Assembly (NCBI RefSeq): GCF_002608075.1 | Contig: NZ_LAHA01000043.1 | Location: forward strand, 1 to 64,000 | Source: Nostoc linckia z4 | Lineage (GTDB): Bacteria > Cyanobacteriota > Cyanobacteriia > Cyanobacteriales > Nostocaceae | Reading direction: 5' to 3' | Length of the DNA stretch: 64,000 nt | Shown: positions 27,682-36,864 of the stretch, piece by piece | How the letters are laid out: the number at the start of each line of letters is the position of its first letter | Position numbering within the stretch: the first letter of the stretch is position 1 | Translations under genes and position numbers: made by a program | The notes under the pieces: generated by a model | The model's database searches: none | Told to the model about the DNA's origin: nothing | What the model saw: the letters and a program-made list of their open reading frames with translations, nothing else

Positions 27682-27778
27682 ATTTCAGGTGTGTCACGGC
27701 TTGATTGAGATCAGCAGGGCTAGGATGTTTTGGAAGATTCTGGTTTTACTTTAGGAAATTGGTACAGAAGGAGTAACA

Positions 27779-29203
27779 ATGACAACCCCACAAGAAGTCT
27801 TGAATTTAATCCAAGACCAAAAAATTCAGCTGATCGATCTCAAATTCATTGATACAGTAGGGACTTGGCAGCACCTCACTGTGTACTACAACCAAATCGA
27901 TGAAAGTTCATTCACTGATGGCGTACCTTTTGACGGTTCCAGCATCCGGGGTTGGAAAGCGATCAACGAATCGGACATGACGATGGTACTCGATCCCAAC
28001 ACTGCTTGGATCGACCCATTCATGGAAGTACCAACGCTAAGTATAGTTTGTAGTATTAAGGAACCCCGCACGGGTGAATGGTATAACCGTTGTCCACGGG
28101 TAATTGCTCAAAAAGCAGTAGACTACCTAGTTTCCACTGGTATTGGTGATACAGTCTACTTTGGCCCTGAAGCTGAGTTCTTCATCTTTGACAATGCTAG
28201 GTTTGCTCAAACCGCCAACGAAGGCTACTACTTCTTAGACTCCGAAGAAGGTGCTTGGAATTCTGGTAAAGCCGGTACAGCTGAAAAACCCAACTTGGCT
28301 TACAAACCACGCTTCAAAGAAGGTTACTTCCCAGTTTCGCCAACGGATTCTTTCCAAGATATCCGTACAGAAATGCTGTTGACAATGGCAGACTTAGGTG
28401 TACCCATTGAAAAGCATCACCATGAAGTTGCTACAGGTGGTCAGTGCGAATTGGGTTTCCGCTTTGGGAAGTTGATCGAAGCTGCTGACTGGTTGATGAT
28501 TTACAAATATGTCATCAAAAACGTTGCTAAAAAATACGGCAAAACCGTCACCTTTATGCCAAAACCAATTTTTGGCGACAACGGTTCGGGAATGCACTGT
28601 CACCAGTCCATCTGGAAAGATGGTCAACCTCTATTCGCAGGTGACAAGTATGCTGGTTTGAGTGAAACAGCACTGTATTACATTGGCGGTCTTCTCAAAC
28701 ACGCACCAGCACTGTTAGCAATTACCAACCCTAGTACCAACTCTTACAAGCGCCTAGTACCTGGTTATGAAGCACCAGTTAACTTGGCTTACTCCCAAGG
28801 TAACCGTTCTGCTTCTATCCGTATTCCTCTGTCTGGAAATAACCCCAAAGCTAAGCGGTTAGAATTCCGTTGTCCAGATGCCACTTCTAACCCCTACTTA
28901 GCGTTCGCTGCGATGCTTTGTGCTGGTATTGATGGCATCAAAAACAAAATAGATCCTGGTTCTCCCTTAGATAAAAATATCTATGAACTCTCTCCAGAAG
29001 AACTGGCGAAGGTTCCTTCAACCCCAGGTTCTTTGGAATTGGCCTTAGAAGCACTAGAAAACGACCACGCTTTCTTGACAGAATCAGGCGTCTTCACAGA
29101 AGACTTTATCCAAAATTGGATTGACTACAAGCTGGCTAACGAAGTCAAGCAGTTGCAGCTGCGTCCTCATCCCTACGAGTTTTACCTCTATTACGATGCT
29201 TAA
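27779..29203 (+). CDS. glnA: Glutamine synthetase type I
   Basis: 474 residues. Catalyses ATP-dependent amidation of glutamate, the entry point of ammonium in cyanobacteria and the main export-linked enzyme of heterocysts. It carries the GSI signature [10 protein letters not shown], the active-site [10 protein letters not shown] and [11 protein letters not shown], the [13 protein letters not shown] metal/substrate region, and NRSASIRIP. The Tyr in NIYELSPEE equals the adenylylation site of enteric enzymes, but cyanobacteria instead use small inhibitor proteins, one of which (gifA) is the next gene. A GGAG ribosome site is 7 bp upstream. The promoter has an NtcA box. Confidence 0.97.
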   Translation: MTTPQEVLNLIQDQKIQLIDLKFIDTVGTWQHLTVYYNQIDESSFTDGVPFDGSSIRGWKAINESDMTMVLDPNTAWIDPFMEVPTLSIVCSIKEPRTGEWYNRCPRVIAQKAVDYLVSTGIGDTVYFGPEAEFFIFDNARFAQTANEGYYFLDSEEGAWNSGKAGTAEKPNLAYKPRFKEGYFPVSPTDSFQDIRTEMLLTMADLGVPIEKHHHEVATGGQCELGFRFGKLIEAADWLMIYKYVIKNVAKKYGKTVTFMPKPIFGDNGSGMHCHQSIWKDGQPLFAGDKYAGLSETALYYIGGLLKHAPALLAITNPSTNSYKRLVPGYEAPVNLAYSQGNRSASIRIPLSGNNPKAKRLEFRCPDATSNPYLAFAAMLCAGIDGIKNKIDPGSPLDKNIYELSPEELAKVPSTPGSLELALEALENDHAFLTESGVFTEDFIQNWIDYKLANEVKQLQLRPHPYEFYLYYDA

Positions 29204-29230
29204 TTAGGGGCTGCCGAATAAAAAACATTC

Positions 29231-29300
29231 AATTTTTTGTGGGGTGAACATCTTGGCTGCCCATAGCAAAGGGCGGGCGAAACGCCCACCCCACAAAATT
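29231..29300. repeat. Palindromic repeat downstream of glnA
   Basis: TTTTGTGGGGTG (29235-29246) is the exact inverse of CACCCCACAAAA (29287-29298); the centre includes GGGCGGGCGAAACGCCCACC, itself palindromic. A related right half, GGGCGGGCGAGACGCCCACC, occurs at 59643. Confidence 0.7.
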
Positions 29301-29358
29301 GGAAATTTATTCCTTGGTAATCCCTTAAGCACCGTATTTAACTAAAAGTTTCAATTTT

Positions 29359-29383
29359 GCCACCTTGGAGGGTGGCTTTTTTC
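29359..29383 (+). terminator. Rho-independent terminator after glnA
   Basis: GCCACC-TTGGAG-GGTGGC stem-loop followed directly by six T. It is the only classical intrinsic terminator shape between glnA and the convergent gifA. Confidence 0.7.
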
Positions 29384-29483
29384 TCTGTTGAGCAGCTATT
29401 TTTTAGTGTTGGCTATGGGGCATTGAGAAGAGGCTCCAGGGGAAAAACTCATCTCCCCATCTCCCCATCTCCCCATATCCTCA

Positions 29484-29684
29484 CTAACTCATCGTCGCGT
29501 TGCTGCGTCCATAAATCATCCGCGTTGTTGCATCTATCTTCCCTTGAATAGGGTTCCAGTAGTGAGATGCTTCTTCAGGAAGACCAAGTTCTTGTGCAGC
29601 ACGCATCAGCATCGATTGTTGGCGATTCTTGACTTGCTGATGTTCGCGAACCATTAATGCACGAGATTTTTCTGCAATAGACAT
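29484..29684 (-). CDS. gifA: Glutamine synthetase inactivating factor IF7-type
   Basis: 66-residue basic, disordered-looking protein matching IF7: EKSRALMVREHQQVKNRQQS, then WNPIQGK and a C-terminal YGRSNATMS. IF7/IF17 proteins bind glutamine synthetase when nitrogen is plentiful and block it, taking the place of adenylylation; Arg and Lys residues of the central region make the contact. The frame has ATG at 29690 and 29684; GGAGGA is 3 bp before the first and 9 bp before the second, so 29684 (MSIAEKS...) is chosen. It is convergent with glnA, with an NtcA box upstream. Confidence 0.9.
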   Translation of the reverse strand: MSIAEKSRALMVREHQQVKNRQQSMLMRAAQELGLPEEASHYWNPIQGKIDATTRMIYGRSNATMS

Positions 29685-29761
29685 AACCATAGTCCTCCAC
29701 GCTTTTGTAGTGAATATATATTTTTGGGTTCTTTTCTATGACTAATATAACAGAAAAAACT

Positions 29762-29775
29762 GTAACATAAGCTAC
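29762..29775 (-). promoter_or_regulatory. NtcA box upstream of gifA
   Basis: GTA-ACATAAGC-TAC, 78-91 bp upstream of the gifA ATG. NtcA is known to repress gif genes during nitrogen limitation, the opposite of its effect on glnA; position relative to the gifA transcription start cannot be seen. Confidence 0.75.
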
Positions 29776-30297
29776 TATTTTGCATTGAATTTAGAAATTC
29801 CATATTTGTCATCTGAGTGCATATCCAATAAAAAGCTTGAAAAATCAAGCTTTTAGCGATTTTACTTGTCAAAATTATTGTTCAAAACCACTAACATTTT
29901 TTACAAAAGTTTATATTTTGCAGTCTGATATTATTAAGTGGAGATTGATTAAGGGAACGCTGACTGTCAACCGTCAACGGTCAACAGATAACAATCTTCT
30001 GTGGAATATTTTTTTACTTGAAAGTCCCTAACTCATCCCCCGGCTTTACGTGCTGAGGATTTTGAATCAGGAGTAGTTATACGGTATTTTTTGTTTTTAA
30101 TAATACTAATAACTATTGACCAATGACTAATGACTAAGACGGCAATTCATCCCATCCCCAGAAAGAATAGGCTTTATCGCCGTTTTTCGGTAATTTTTTT
30201 TTTGAAGTTTATTGTTTTTCAGTAATACAGTAGGAATACGGCACTGACAAAAAAGTAAGTTAGGATCGTGTAAGTTTACAAAACTTTATATAAGTTT
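29776..30297. other. Gene-free spacer between gifA and ferritin-like gene
   Basis: Contains a copy of the dispersed GTCAACGGTCAACAG ... ATTTTTTTACTTGAAAGTCCC repeat at about 29955-30030. No gene is supported. The downstream part must hold the promoter of the 30298 gene. Confidence 0.5.
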
Positions 30298-31197
30298 ATG
30301 ACAGTCACTTACCCACGTAAATTTCAGAATGCCTTTGGTGCAAGGGAAATCTTGAAACAAGTGGTATGCGATCGCCACATCCACTTAATTACCCTCAATC
30401 GCTACCGCTACAGCGAACAACGCAGTTGTAAAGACCTGACTGACTTAATCGAGCAACTGAATGGACAGCCTCCAGAATTAGTGCGGGATTTGTCTCATCA
30501 CATCTCGGACGAAGCTCGCCATGCCATGTGGCTGACTGATTTACTCATCGAACTAGGAAGCGATGTAGGAACTCCCCCCGGAACTTCCTATATTGATGAA
30601 TTCGATCGCCTGCTTGACAAAGACGCCTACGATCCAAAACGTAACTTAGACGACTGGATGATTGCTGCTCTGACAGCAATTAACATCACTGAAAAACGCG
30701 GTTGTGAGTATTTTTCTGCACACATTTACGCTCTCAAGCAAGCGCCACAAACAGAAGAAAACATCAAAATCCGGCAAACAATTGAAAAGATTTTGCCAGA
30801 GGAAGCAGGACATGTACGCTGGGGTAACCGTTGGTTAGCAGAACTGGCGCGTAAAAGTCCAGAACATCGCCAAAAAATAGAGCAAGCGAAGCGAAAATAT
30901 ACTGCAATTGAACAGGCGGCCTTTGAATCGGGAATGGATATCACCTTGGGGGCCGAACTGCGCCGAGTTGCCAACTTGCTGGAAGTTGCAAATAACATGC
31001 CCCTTTGGCAACGTCCTCAGTACCTGATGGAACGCTTACCCCAGACTTTGTTAGCACCTGAGTTGCAGTTTACTAGGATTCAAGCCGCACAAAAAGCTTG
31101 GCAGCGCGATCCACAAGCGTTTTTCGAGAAATTTGTACCCATGTTCCTCAACGGTATCGAGCGAATAGAAGATAATCGCCAGAAAACAACCGTTTGA
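30298..31197 (+). CDS. Ferritin-like domain protein (di-iron candidate)
   Basis: 299 residues, largely helical. Iron-ligand-type motifs are HHISDEARHAMW (about 66-77), TEKRGCEYF (about 131) and PEEAGHVRWG (about 170), spaced as in four-helix di-iron proteins. The C-terminal third is a helical extension. It differs clearly from the other ferritin-like protein at 5360. Possible roles are an oxygenase acting on RNA or small molecules, or a peroxide-protective protein; I cannot choose. ATG at 30298 has no strong ribosome site. A MITE-like element lies 110 bp downstream. Confidence 0.7.
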   Translation: MTVTYPRKFQNAFGAREILKQVVCDRHIHLITLNRYRYSEQRSCKDLTDLIEQLNGQPPELVRDLSHHISDEARHAMWLTDLLIELGSDVGTPPGTSYIDEFDRLLDKDAYDPKRNLDDWMIAALTAINITEKRGCEYFSAHIYALKQAPQTEENIKIRQTIEKILPEEAGHVRWGNRWLAELARKSPEHRQKIEQAKRKYTAIEQAAFESGMDITLGAELRRVANLLEVANNMPLWQRPQYLMERLPQTLLAPELQFTRIQAAQKAWQRDPQAFFEKFVPMFLNGIERIEDNRQKTTV

Positions 31198-31309
31198 AGT
31201 GAAGGAATAGGGGGTGGGGAGATGAGGAGATGAAGAGATGGGGAGATGATAGTTATCAGTTATCTGTTGACTGTTCACTGCCCCATGGCTCATGCCCAAT
31301 AATTATGTC

Positions 31310-31538
31310 AGAACTTACGCAGCGAAATTATTTGTTGAGGTCGGGAATAGGGCATAGGGCAAACAGGGGATTTTTTCTTGTCCAATGACGCCACTTGCTA
31401 CAAGTCGGGCATTACCCGCAAGGACGCAGTGGCTCTCCTATGACGCCAGTTGCTTTCCTGTCGCCTTGCGTCAGAAAGCAACTGTTTCCCTATCCCCAGC
31501 CCAAACCCTTAATTTTTCGTTGACCATGCGTAAGTCCT
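31310..31538. mobile_element. MITE-like element, AGGACTTACGCA family
   Basis: Left end AGAACTTACGCA and right end TGCGTAAGTCCT are inverted repeats matching at 11 of 12 positions. Inside is an exact 10-bp hairpin, AGTTGCTTTC (31448) / GAAAGCAACT (31474-31483). A shorter relative is at 54064-54155. No coding capacity. Confidence 0.7.
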
Positions 31539-31986
31539 ATATGTATTGATGTAGGTAACCAGCTACTCAATCTGTAAGAAAACTTATTTGGGAATAAAGA
31601 GAAGTTGCCTTAAGTTTTTTCCCCAATTAGCAAAATGTCGGAATTAGATGTGTTTTAAATTAATTGATAACCTAAGTAACATCTGTTTCTAAAGTAGTTG
31701 AGGTTGAGACGCAGAGCTTCCCAGAAATAAGAGTAACAGTTGTGTGGTTTTTGATGAGTTGGTAATACTGTAGTTCGAGACAATTGATTGAATTTGCCTT
31801 TTGATTTCCAGATTTTATGCCAACTATTACATACAGCAAATTTTAGTTGAAATACTAAGCGATCGCTGAAGATTTTCGGATGTTAACTGTATAGATCTCT
31901 GCCACCAAAACCGCGAAAAAAATATTAGCGCAACACCTTGTTTTCTAGTAATCAGCTTTGCCAAAACGTCCATTATCCCACAGCTA
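31539..31986. other. Gene-free spacer
   Basis: AT-rich with one HIP1-like GCGATCGC at about 31859. Nothing else that I can identify; it may simply be the 3' flank of the small exported-protein gene. Confidence 0.35.
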
Positions 31987-32349
31987 TTAAACAACAGCGT
32001 AGAAATTTTTGGCGAATTTTTGCATTACTTCTCTGCGCCCACTACCGCGATGACGTGGCGCATCATCTGGATTTTGGTCAGATTGTGCCGAGAGGAACTT
32101 TTGCCAAGCAGGCATCGAAAGCAGCCAATTGTCTTGGAAAGTTGAGCCACTGCATTGGACGGGTCTCCCGGCTTGTAGCAAGTGGCGTCTGTTTGCTCTT
32201 GGTATTGCTGGAAGGCGTCGTAGTTTGGGAAAAGTTGCAGAATCGTCTACAGACTTTCTGCTTGTTAAGTGATTGTCCATTGCTTGGCAGTTGGAAGCTA
32301 AGGGGCCGAACACCAGACTCGAAACTAAAAGTGAAATGGCAGCACGCAT
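31987..32349 (-). CDS. Putative small exported protein
   Basis: 120 residues. The N-terminus MRAAISLLVSSLVFGPLASN looks like a signal peptide with cleavage near CQA; the mature part is polar and basic, with one cysteine. I do not recognise a family. An overlapping plus-strand frame (31938-32351) is also open, so one of the two is a shadow; the signal-peptide pattern favours the minus strand. A possible GGAG is too far (about 20 bp) from the ATG. Treat as tentative. Confidence 0.45.
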   Translation of the reverse strand: MRAAISLLVSSLVFGPLASNCQAMDNHLTSRKSVDDSATFPKLRRLPAIPRANRRHLLQAGRPVQCSGSTFQDNWLLSMPAWQKFLSAQSDQNPDDAPRHRGSGRREVMQKFAKNFYAVV

Positions 32350-32462
32350 AGCAGATGTCTATTTTGGAACTCTCCACTTCACTGATACTTAGCTTTTCTA
32401 GGAATATCCGGACAATTCATCAAAAAGTATTGTGTTTTACTGAAAATAAACTACTCTTATCC

Positions 32463-34226
32463 TTAGCTTAAATGTTCGACTAATAACCAATTACTGAAGT
32501 GATTTTCACGACCCCATACTGTAATTAATTGTTGGTCGGGATAAGCGTGTAACTGTTCATTGATATGCGATCGCAAAGTCACAAGCTGCCAATTTTTACC
32601 TTGATATAAGGCGGGAGCAGTGACAGTGAATCTGTATTCCTGATGACCAATGCGGTAGAAAATACCTTGAAAACACTTGTTTTGTGAGATTAAGACCTCA
32701 TTAACATTAGATTCAAAGTAGTTATCCGTAGATAGCCCAGGACAATCACCACTAGCTGGATAGGCTAATGGGTTATTTAAGTAATACAGTTGGCGATGCA
32801 GCCAATCCGAACGATTAGGCGATAAATTAAAAAAAGGTATGATTATTGCTTTTGAGCGGTTGTCTTGTAGTAGAGCCGCTTGTAGATCCCTGACAGGTAA
32901 ATCCCTTGGCTGGCAGTTTAACTCAACACACATCGCCGCCGCCATTCCCGCTGCTTGACCAATGCCCATAACCACTGGTTGTAATCTGGTTGCGCCATTG
33001 GCAATGTGGGAAACGGAAATATTCTTTTCACAAACCAAGAAACCATCCGTTGTGGCTGGAATTAGACAACTGTAGGGAATTGTAAAGGGAGTCCCAGTCC
33101 AGCGTCCCCCCCATTGGATAGATTTTGGTTGCAGTGGAAATTGAACGCCAGGATAATGATGGTCATTGGCGTAGTTACCAACAGCAATTGCATCATTAAA
33201 TATAGATGCAACTCTACCCCCAGCAACAGGCAAAATATCCTGTTCGCGGATAGTAGTTAGCCCCACTAAGCGCCGGCTTTCCCGGTAATAGGGATGCAGT
33301 GCAAAAGCTTTTTGAGTATAGGGAAATACTTCTCTGGCTAAACCATAGCGACGGCCGAGTTGATGTTGAATATAATGGGCAAAATTTTGACTGTGCCAGC
33401 GTGATTCTTGGATAAATTCACCTCTGGTTACCTCTGACTTTATCAGCCGCCCTACCCCTTGGCCGTAGTCATTGCCACAAATTGGCCAATTTATCATGAA
33501 GCGATCGCCAGGTAAACGTCCATAATTTAAAAATGTCTCTGCTCCATAACCGTCCCAAGCACCTGCAAATAAGGATGGATTATAGTTGGGGGCAGGCGGA
33601 ATTTCTGGGGCAACGGCTTCACCAAAGTCTTGCATAATTACCACATAAGTGGGCGCTTGCACCGGATATCTCTCGGTTAAAGAGTTAAATTTTACCGGGG
33701 CACTGGGTTCTCCCCACTCAGATTGCAATTCCCAACCCCAACGGTAAGGAATGTCAGCTAAAGCCAATAAATCTCCTAATTCTGTGGCGTCGAGAATAAT
33801 TTTGGCTGTGACAGCAAAATCCGCAAAGCGCACACCAGTAATGCGATCGCCTTGCCGATAAACTTCTAAAGGCACTTGCAAAGAAATCCAATGAAGATTC
33901 GGCAATTCCTTCACCCAATCAGCAAAAATCTCTGCCCCAATGCGGGGATCGTAACTAAAAAAGCTTACCCAACAGTTATCTAATCCCCCTGGTTGTCGAT
34001 GTCGTAATTCCTGCAAAAAGGCACCCCATAACCCTGTTTGCAAAGCTTCTAATTCATTGCCATCGGGTGCAGCTACTCCCGCACAAGTGAGCATTCCCCC
34101 CAACCAAGGAAATTCACTCACCAACATAGTTTTAGCTCCCCGTCGCGCTGCTTGGATAGCAGCAGCAGTCCCTCCAGTTCCACCACCAACAACTAAGACA
34201 TCTGCTATGTATGTTTGATTAACCAT
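32463..34226 (-). CDS. FAD-dependent oxidoreductase
   Basis: 587 residues. An N-terminal ADVLVVGGGTGGTAAAIQAA dinucleotide fold binds FAD, followed by the GGMLTCAGVAAPDGNE region and later ATELGDLLALADIPY and GIGQAAGMAAAMCVE, the pattern of the FAD_oxidored (PF12831) family whose members act on varied substrates. The C-terminal ~110 residues (after the FAD domain) form an extra, Tyr-rich domain I do not recognise. No signal peptide is visible. It is divergent from the M50 protease gene; substrate unknown. Confidence 0.85.
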   Translation of the reverse strand: MVNQTYIADVLVVGGGTGGTAAAIQAARRGAKTMLVSEFPWLGGMLTCAGVAAPDGNELEALQTGLWGAFLQELRHRQPGGLDNCWVSFFSYDPRIGAEIFADWVKELPNLHWISLQVPLEVYRQGDRITGVRFADFAVTAKIILDATELGDLLALADIPYRWGWELQSEWGEPSAPVKFNSLTERYPVQAPTYVVIMQDFGEAVAPEIPPAPNYNPSLFAGAWDGYGAETFLNYGRLPGDRFMINWPICGNDYGQGVGRLIKSEVTRGEFIQESRWHSQNFAHYIQHQLGRRYGLAREVFPYTQKAFALHPYYRESRRLVGLTTIREQDILPVAGGRVASIFNDAIAVGNYANDHHYPGVQFPLQPKSIQWGGRWTGTPFTIPYSCLIPATTDGFLVCEKNISVSHIANGATRLQPVVMGIGQAAGMAAAMCVELNCQPRDLPVRDLQAALLQDNRSKAIIIPFFNLSPNRSDWLHRQLYYLNNPLAYPASGDCPGLSTDNYFESNVNEVLISQNKCFQGIFYRIGHQEYRFTVTAPALYQGKNWQLVTLRSHINEQLHAYPDQQLITVWGRENHFSNWLLVEHLS

Positions 34227-34431
34227 AAAGAATAATTTACGTATTTTTGACGAGGATACATCAGAATTTATCCTGTTTTATCAGCATTTTCTTATTATCT
34301 AATGTTTGTATTAGCTAATAATTTAGTATTCCCTAATAGTGTCAATTTAATTATCTATTCCTCGTATTTTTACCGAATAAATTATTAATTGATTGGGAAT
34401 ACTAATAAATAAAGACTAACTTGTGATTTAA

Positions 34432-35502
34432 ATGAAAATTTTATTGATTTGGATATGGGCTTGCTTATCAATTTATATATGGGCTTACTTTTCAATATTT
34501 TGTCATGAAATGGGACATCTTATGGTAGCAAAAATGATGGGTTTTAAACCATTTTTAGTGAAAATTGGAAGTGGTAAAAGAATGTTATATTTGAAATTAT
34601 TCGATTTTATAATTGAATTTAATTTTATGCCTAGCGGTGGTATAACTTATATATCTAATTTAAAATTAGATAAAATCAAACCTAAGCTGATACTTATGTA
34701 TTTAGCTGGGCCGATGATTAATTGTTTATTATTTATATTAATTATTAGCATTTACAATCAGAAAATTCTACATTATATATTTCCAAACTATCTAAATATT
34801 CTAGTCTCTTTTGCTGTTTTTGAATTTTTATTAGTTTTTGGTAATCTTTTGCCATCAGAATTAACTATATACGGACAAAAACACTCAAATGATGGTAAGC
34901 AAGTACTCGATGTTTTAACTAAAACTAATGAACAATTGATTCAAAAAAAGTTAGGTTTTGATAGATACACAATTCATCAAAATGACTCTTCAATTGATTT
35001 TTTTAACAATGATTTGAAAACATTACAAATACTATATGAGGCTCAAGTAGAATTTGATAAACGAAACTTTAATCAAGTAATTAAATTATTAGAGCCAATT
35101 GTAATTAATGATCGCCTAATAGTAAGAGACAAATTATATATCCTTGATACTTTAGTTTCAATTGTTATTGAACACGAAAAAATGGAATATTTACAAAAAG
35201 CTGATACTTGGTCTGCTCAAGCACTAGCATTAGCTGGTGATATTAAAACTATTCAAGGAACTAGAGGAGCTATTCTAATAGAATTAGGTAGATATAGTGA
35301 AGGTAAACAAATGCTTTTACCTTTGACAGAAGCAGGTAACGATCTCATTGATATCGTATATAGTTGCTGCTACATTGCTAAAGCAGATTATTTTTTAGGC
35401 AATGAAAATCAGATCAAAGATTGGTTAAATAAAGCTAAACAAGTTGGTGTTGCTCCTCGTATATTGCTAAGGATACAAAAGGAAATTAATTATTTTATAT
35501 AA
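34432..35502 (+). CDS. M50 metalloprotease-like membrane protein with TPR-like tail
   Basis: 356 residues. HEMGH at 25-29 in the first membrane segment is the zinc site of site-2-protease-type (M50) enzymes; NDGKQVL near residue 152 supplies the DG motif with the third metal ligand. There are four or so hydrophobic segments up to residue about 145. The remaining 200 residues are soluble alpha-helical pairs resembling TPR or Sel1-like repeats. The gene is markedly more AT-rich than its neighbours, with Ile/Asn/Lys-rich codon use, suggesting acquisition by transfer. It is followed directly by remains of a toxin-antitoxin locus. Confidence 0.8.
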   Translation: MKILLIWIWACLSIYIWAYFSIFCHEMGHLMVAKMMGFKPFLVKIGSGKRMLYLKLFDFIIEFNFMPSGGITYISNLKLDKIKPKLILMYLAGPMINCLLFILIISIYNQKILHYIFPNYLNILVSFAVFEFLLVFGNLLPSELTIYGQKHSNDGKQVLDVLTKTNEQLIQKKLGFDRYTIHQNDSSIDFFNNDLKTLQILYEAQVEFDKRNFNQVIKLLEPIVINDRLIVRDKLYILDTLVSIVIEHEKMEYLQKADTWSAQALALAGDIKTIQGTRGAILIELGRYSEGKQMLLPLTEAGNDLIDIVYSCCYIAKADYFLGNENQIKDWLNKAKQVGVAPRILLRIQKEINYFI

Positions 35503-35516
35503 ATAATAGTTGTTTC

Positions 35517-35600
35517 GATAGGGATACTAAACGTAGACAATTGTTACAGGAACTAATAGAAATGAGTCAAGAAGCTGGACTTGATGATTATGAAGAATAA
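35517..35600 (+). pseudogene. Remnant antitoxin C-terminus
   Basis: An in-frame stretch ending RRQLLQELIEMSQEAGLDDYEE and TAA, 19 bp before the PIN fragment. It looks like the tail of the small antitoxin usually encoded just upstream of such PIN toxins; its N-terminal part is missing. Confidence 0.4.
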
Positions 35601-35619
35601 TTAAGATAGTCAAATTACT

Positions 35620-35796
35620 ATGCCTAATGTCATCTTAGATGCTTGTGTTTTATTTCCAATGTACCTACGAGACACCTTACTTTCTACAGTTGAGGCTGGT
35701 TTGTATGTACATTATTGGTCACAAAAAAGAAAAAATCCGCACTTTCATCACCTAACGTTGACCAATAATGTTACATCTAGTATCGTTGAGCGGTGA
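35620..35796 (+). pseudogene. Truncated PIN-domain (VapC-like) toxin
   Basis: 58 codons. The first 34 (MPNVILDACVLFPMYLRD, then LLSTVEAGLYVHYWS) match the N-terminus of PIN-domain ribonuclease toxins, including the catalytic Asp7. The frame then runs into unrelated sequence and a stop, so three of the four acidic residues are lost. It overlaps no other gene and lies 10 bp before the dehydrogenase start. A decayed toxin-antitoxin pair. Confidence 0.6.
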
Positions 35797-35805
35797 AAAA
35801 TCAAC

Positions 35806-36852
35806 GTGAAAGCACAGGTGTTTAGAGGCGTAAATCAACTTTCTTACGAAGATGTCCCAGTTCCAACCTTGGAACCAGATGAAGTACTGGTACAGGTGCG
35901 GGTTGTGGGTTTATGTCAATCAGATATTAAAAAAATTCGTTATCCGTTATATGAACCACCGCGCATTTTTGGACATGAAACCGCTGGTACGATCGCAGCA
36001 GTAGGTTCTCAAGTCCAAAATTGGCAAGTTGGACAACGCGTGGCTGTCATGCACCACATCCCTTGTATGCATTGCGCCTATTGTTTAAATGACAATTTTT
36101 CCATGTGCGATGTCTACAAAAACATTTCCACCACCGCAGGCTTTAATGCTAGTGGCGGCGGTTTCGCTGATTATGTCAAAGTTCCAGGACATATTGTGCA
36201 AAACGGCGGGTTAATTCCCATCCCTGACAATATCAGTTTTGAAGAAGCAAGTTTTGTCGAACCCACGAATTGCTGCTTGAAAGCAGTGAAAAAAGCCCAA
36301 ATTGCGCCAGGACAAACTGTATTAGTCACTGGTGCAGGGCCCATTGGGTTAATGTTCATTATGTTGGTGAAGTATTTCGGAGCAAAAGCGATCGCCACCG
36401 ATTTACTACCCTCTAGAATTGAAAAAGCATTGCATGTTGGTGCAGAAGCGGCTTTTGATGCTCGTGACGCCGATTTACCCGCCAAAATTCATGCCTTGAC
36501 TGGTGGACTAGGTGTTGATGTTACCTTGCTAGCCGTCCCCAGTGAAAAAGCTTTCTTTCAAGCCCTTGATTGTACCCGCAAAGGCGGTAAAATCTTGTTT
36601 TTTGCTGAATTTCCGGATGAAGTGGAAATTCCCATTAACCCGAATATCCTTTATCGTCGGGAAATTGATTTAATGGGCAGTTACAGTTCATCTTATCGGC
36701 TTCAGAACTTGTCAGCTGATATTGTATTTAATCAGCGAATTGACGTAAAAGCATTGATTAGCGATCGCTATCCATTAAAAGATTTATCAGCAGCAGTGGA
36801 AGCAGCGATCGCACCCACGGCGGAAACTTATAAAATCTTAATTTATCCGTAA
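35806..36852 (+). CDS. Zinc-dependent alcohol/polyol dehydrogenase (MDR family)
   Basis: 348 residues. Catalytic zinc ligands Cys37 (GLCQSD) and His57-Glu58 (FGHETAG) are present, as are the four structural-zinc cysteines in HHIPCMHCAYCLNDN...C near 88-102. The nucleotide fold is VTGAGPIGLMFIMLVKYFGA (about 170-190), with ATDLLPSR suggesting a specific cofactor preference that I cannot assign. This is the sorbitol/threonine-dehydrogenase-like branch; the actual substrate is unknown. The start is GTG at 35806. The phosphate permease follows 12 bp downstream, so the two are probably co-transcribed. Confidence 0.85.
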   Translation: MKAQVFRGVNQLSYEDVPVPTLEPDEVLVQVRVVGLCQSDIKKIRYPLYEPPRIFGHETAGTIAAVGSQVQNWQVGQRVAVMHHIPCMHCAYCLNDNFSMCDVYKNISTTAGFNASGGGFADYVKVPGHIVQNGGLIPIPDNISFEEASFVEPTNCCLKAVKKAQIAPGQTVLVTGAGPIGLMFIMLVKYFGAKAIATDLLPSRIEKALHVGAEAAFDARDADLPAKIHALTGGLGVDVTLLAVPSEKAFFQALDCTRKGGKILFFAEFPDEVEIPINPNILYRREIDLMGSYSSSYRLQNLSADIVFNQRIDVKALISDRYPLKDLSAAVEAAIAPTAETYKILIYP

Positions 36853-36864
36853 AAGCCATCTCCC

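Noticed and set aside
31938-32351. Plus-strand frame of 137 codons
   Set aside because: Antiparallel to the more plausible signal-peptide-bearing minus-strand gene; no start signal or domain.
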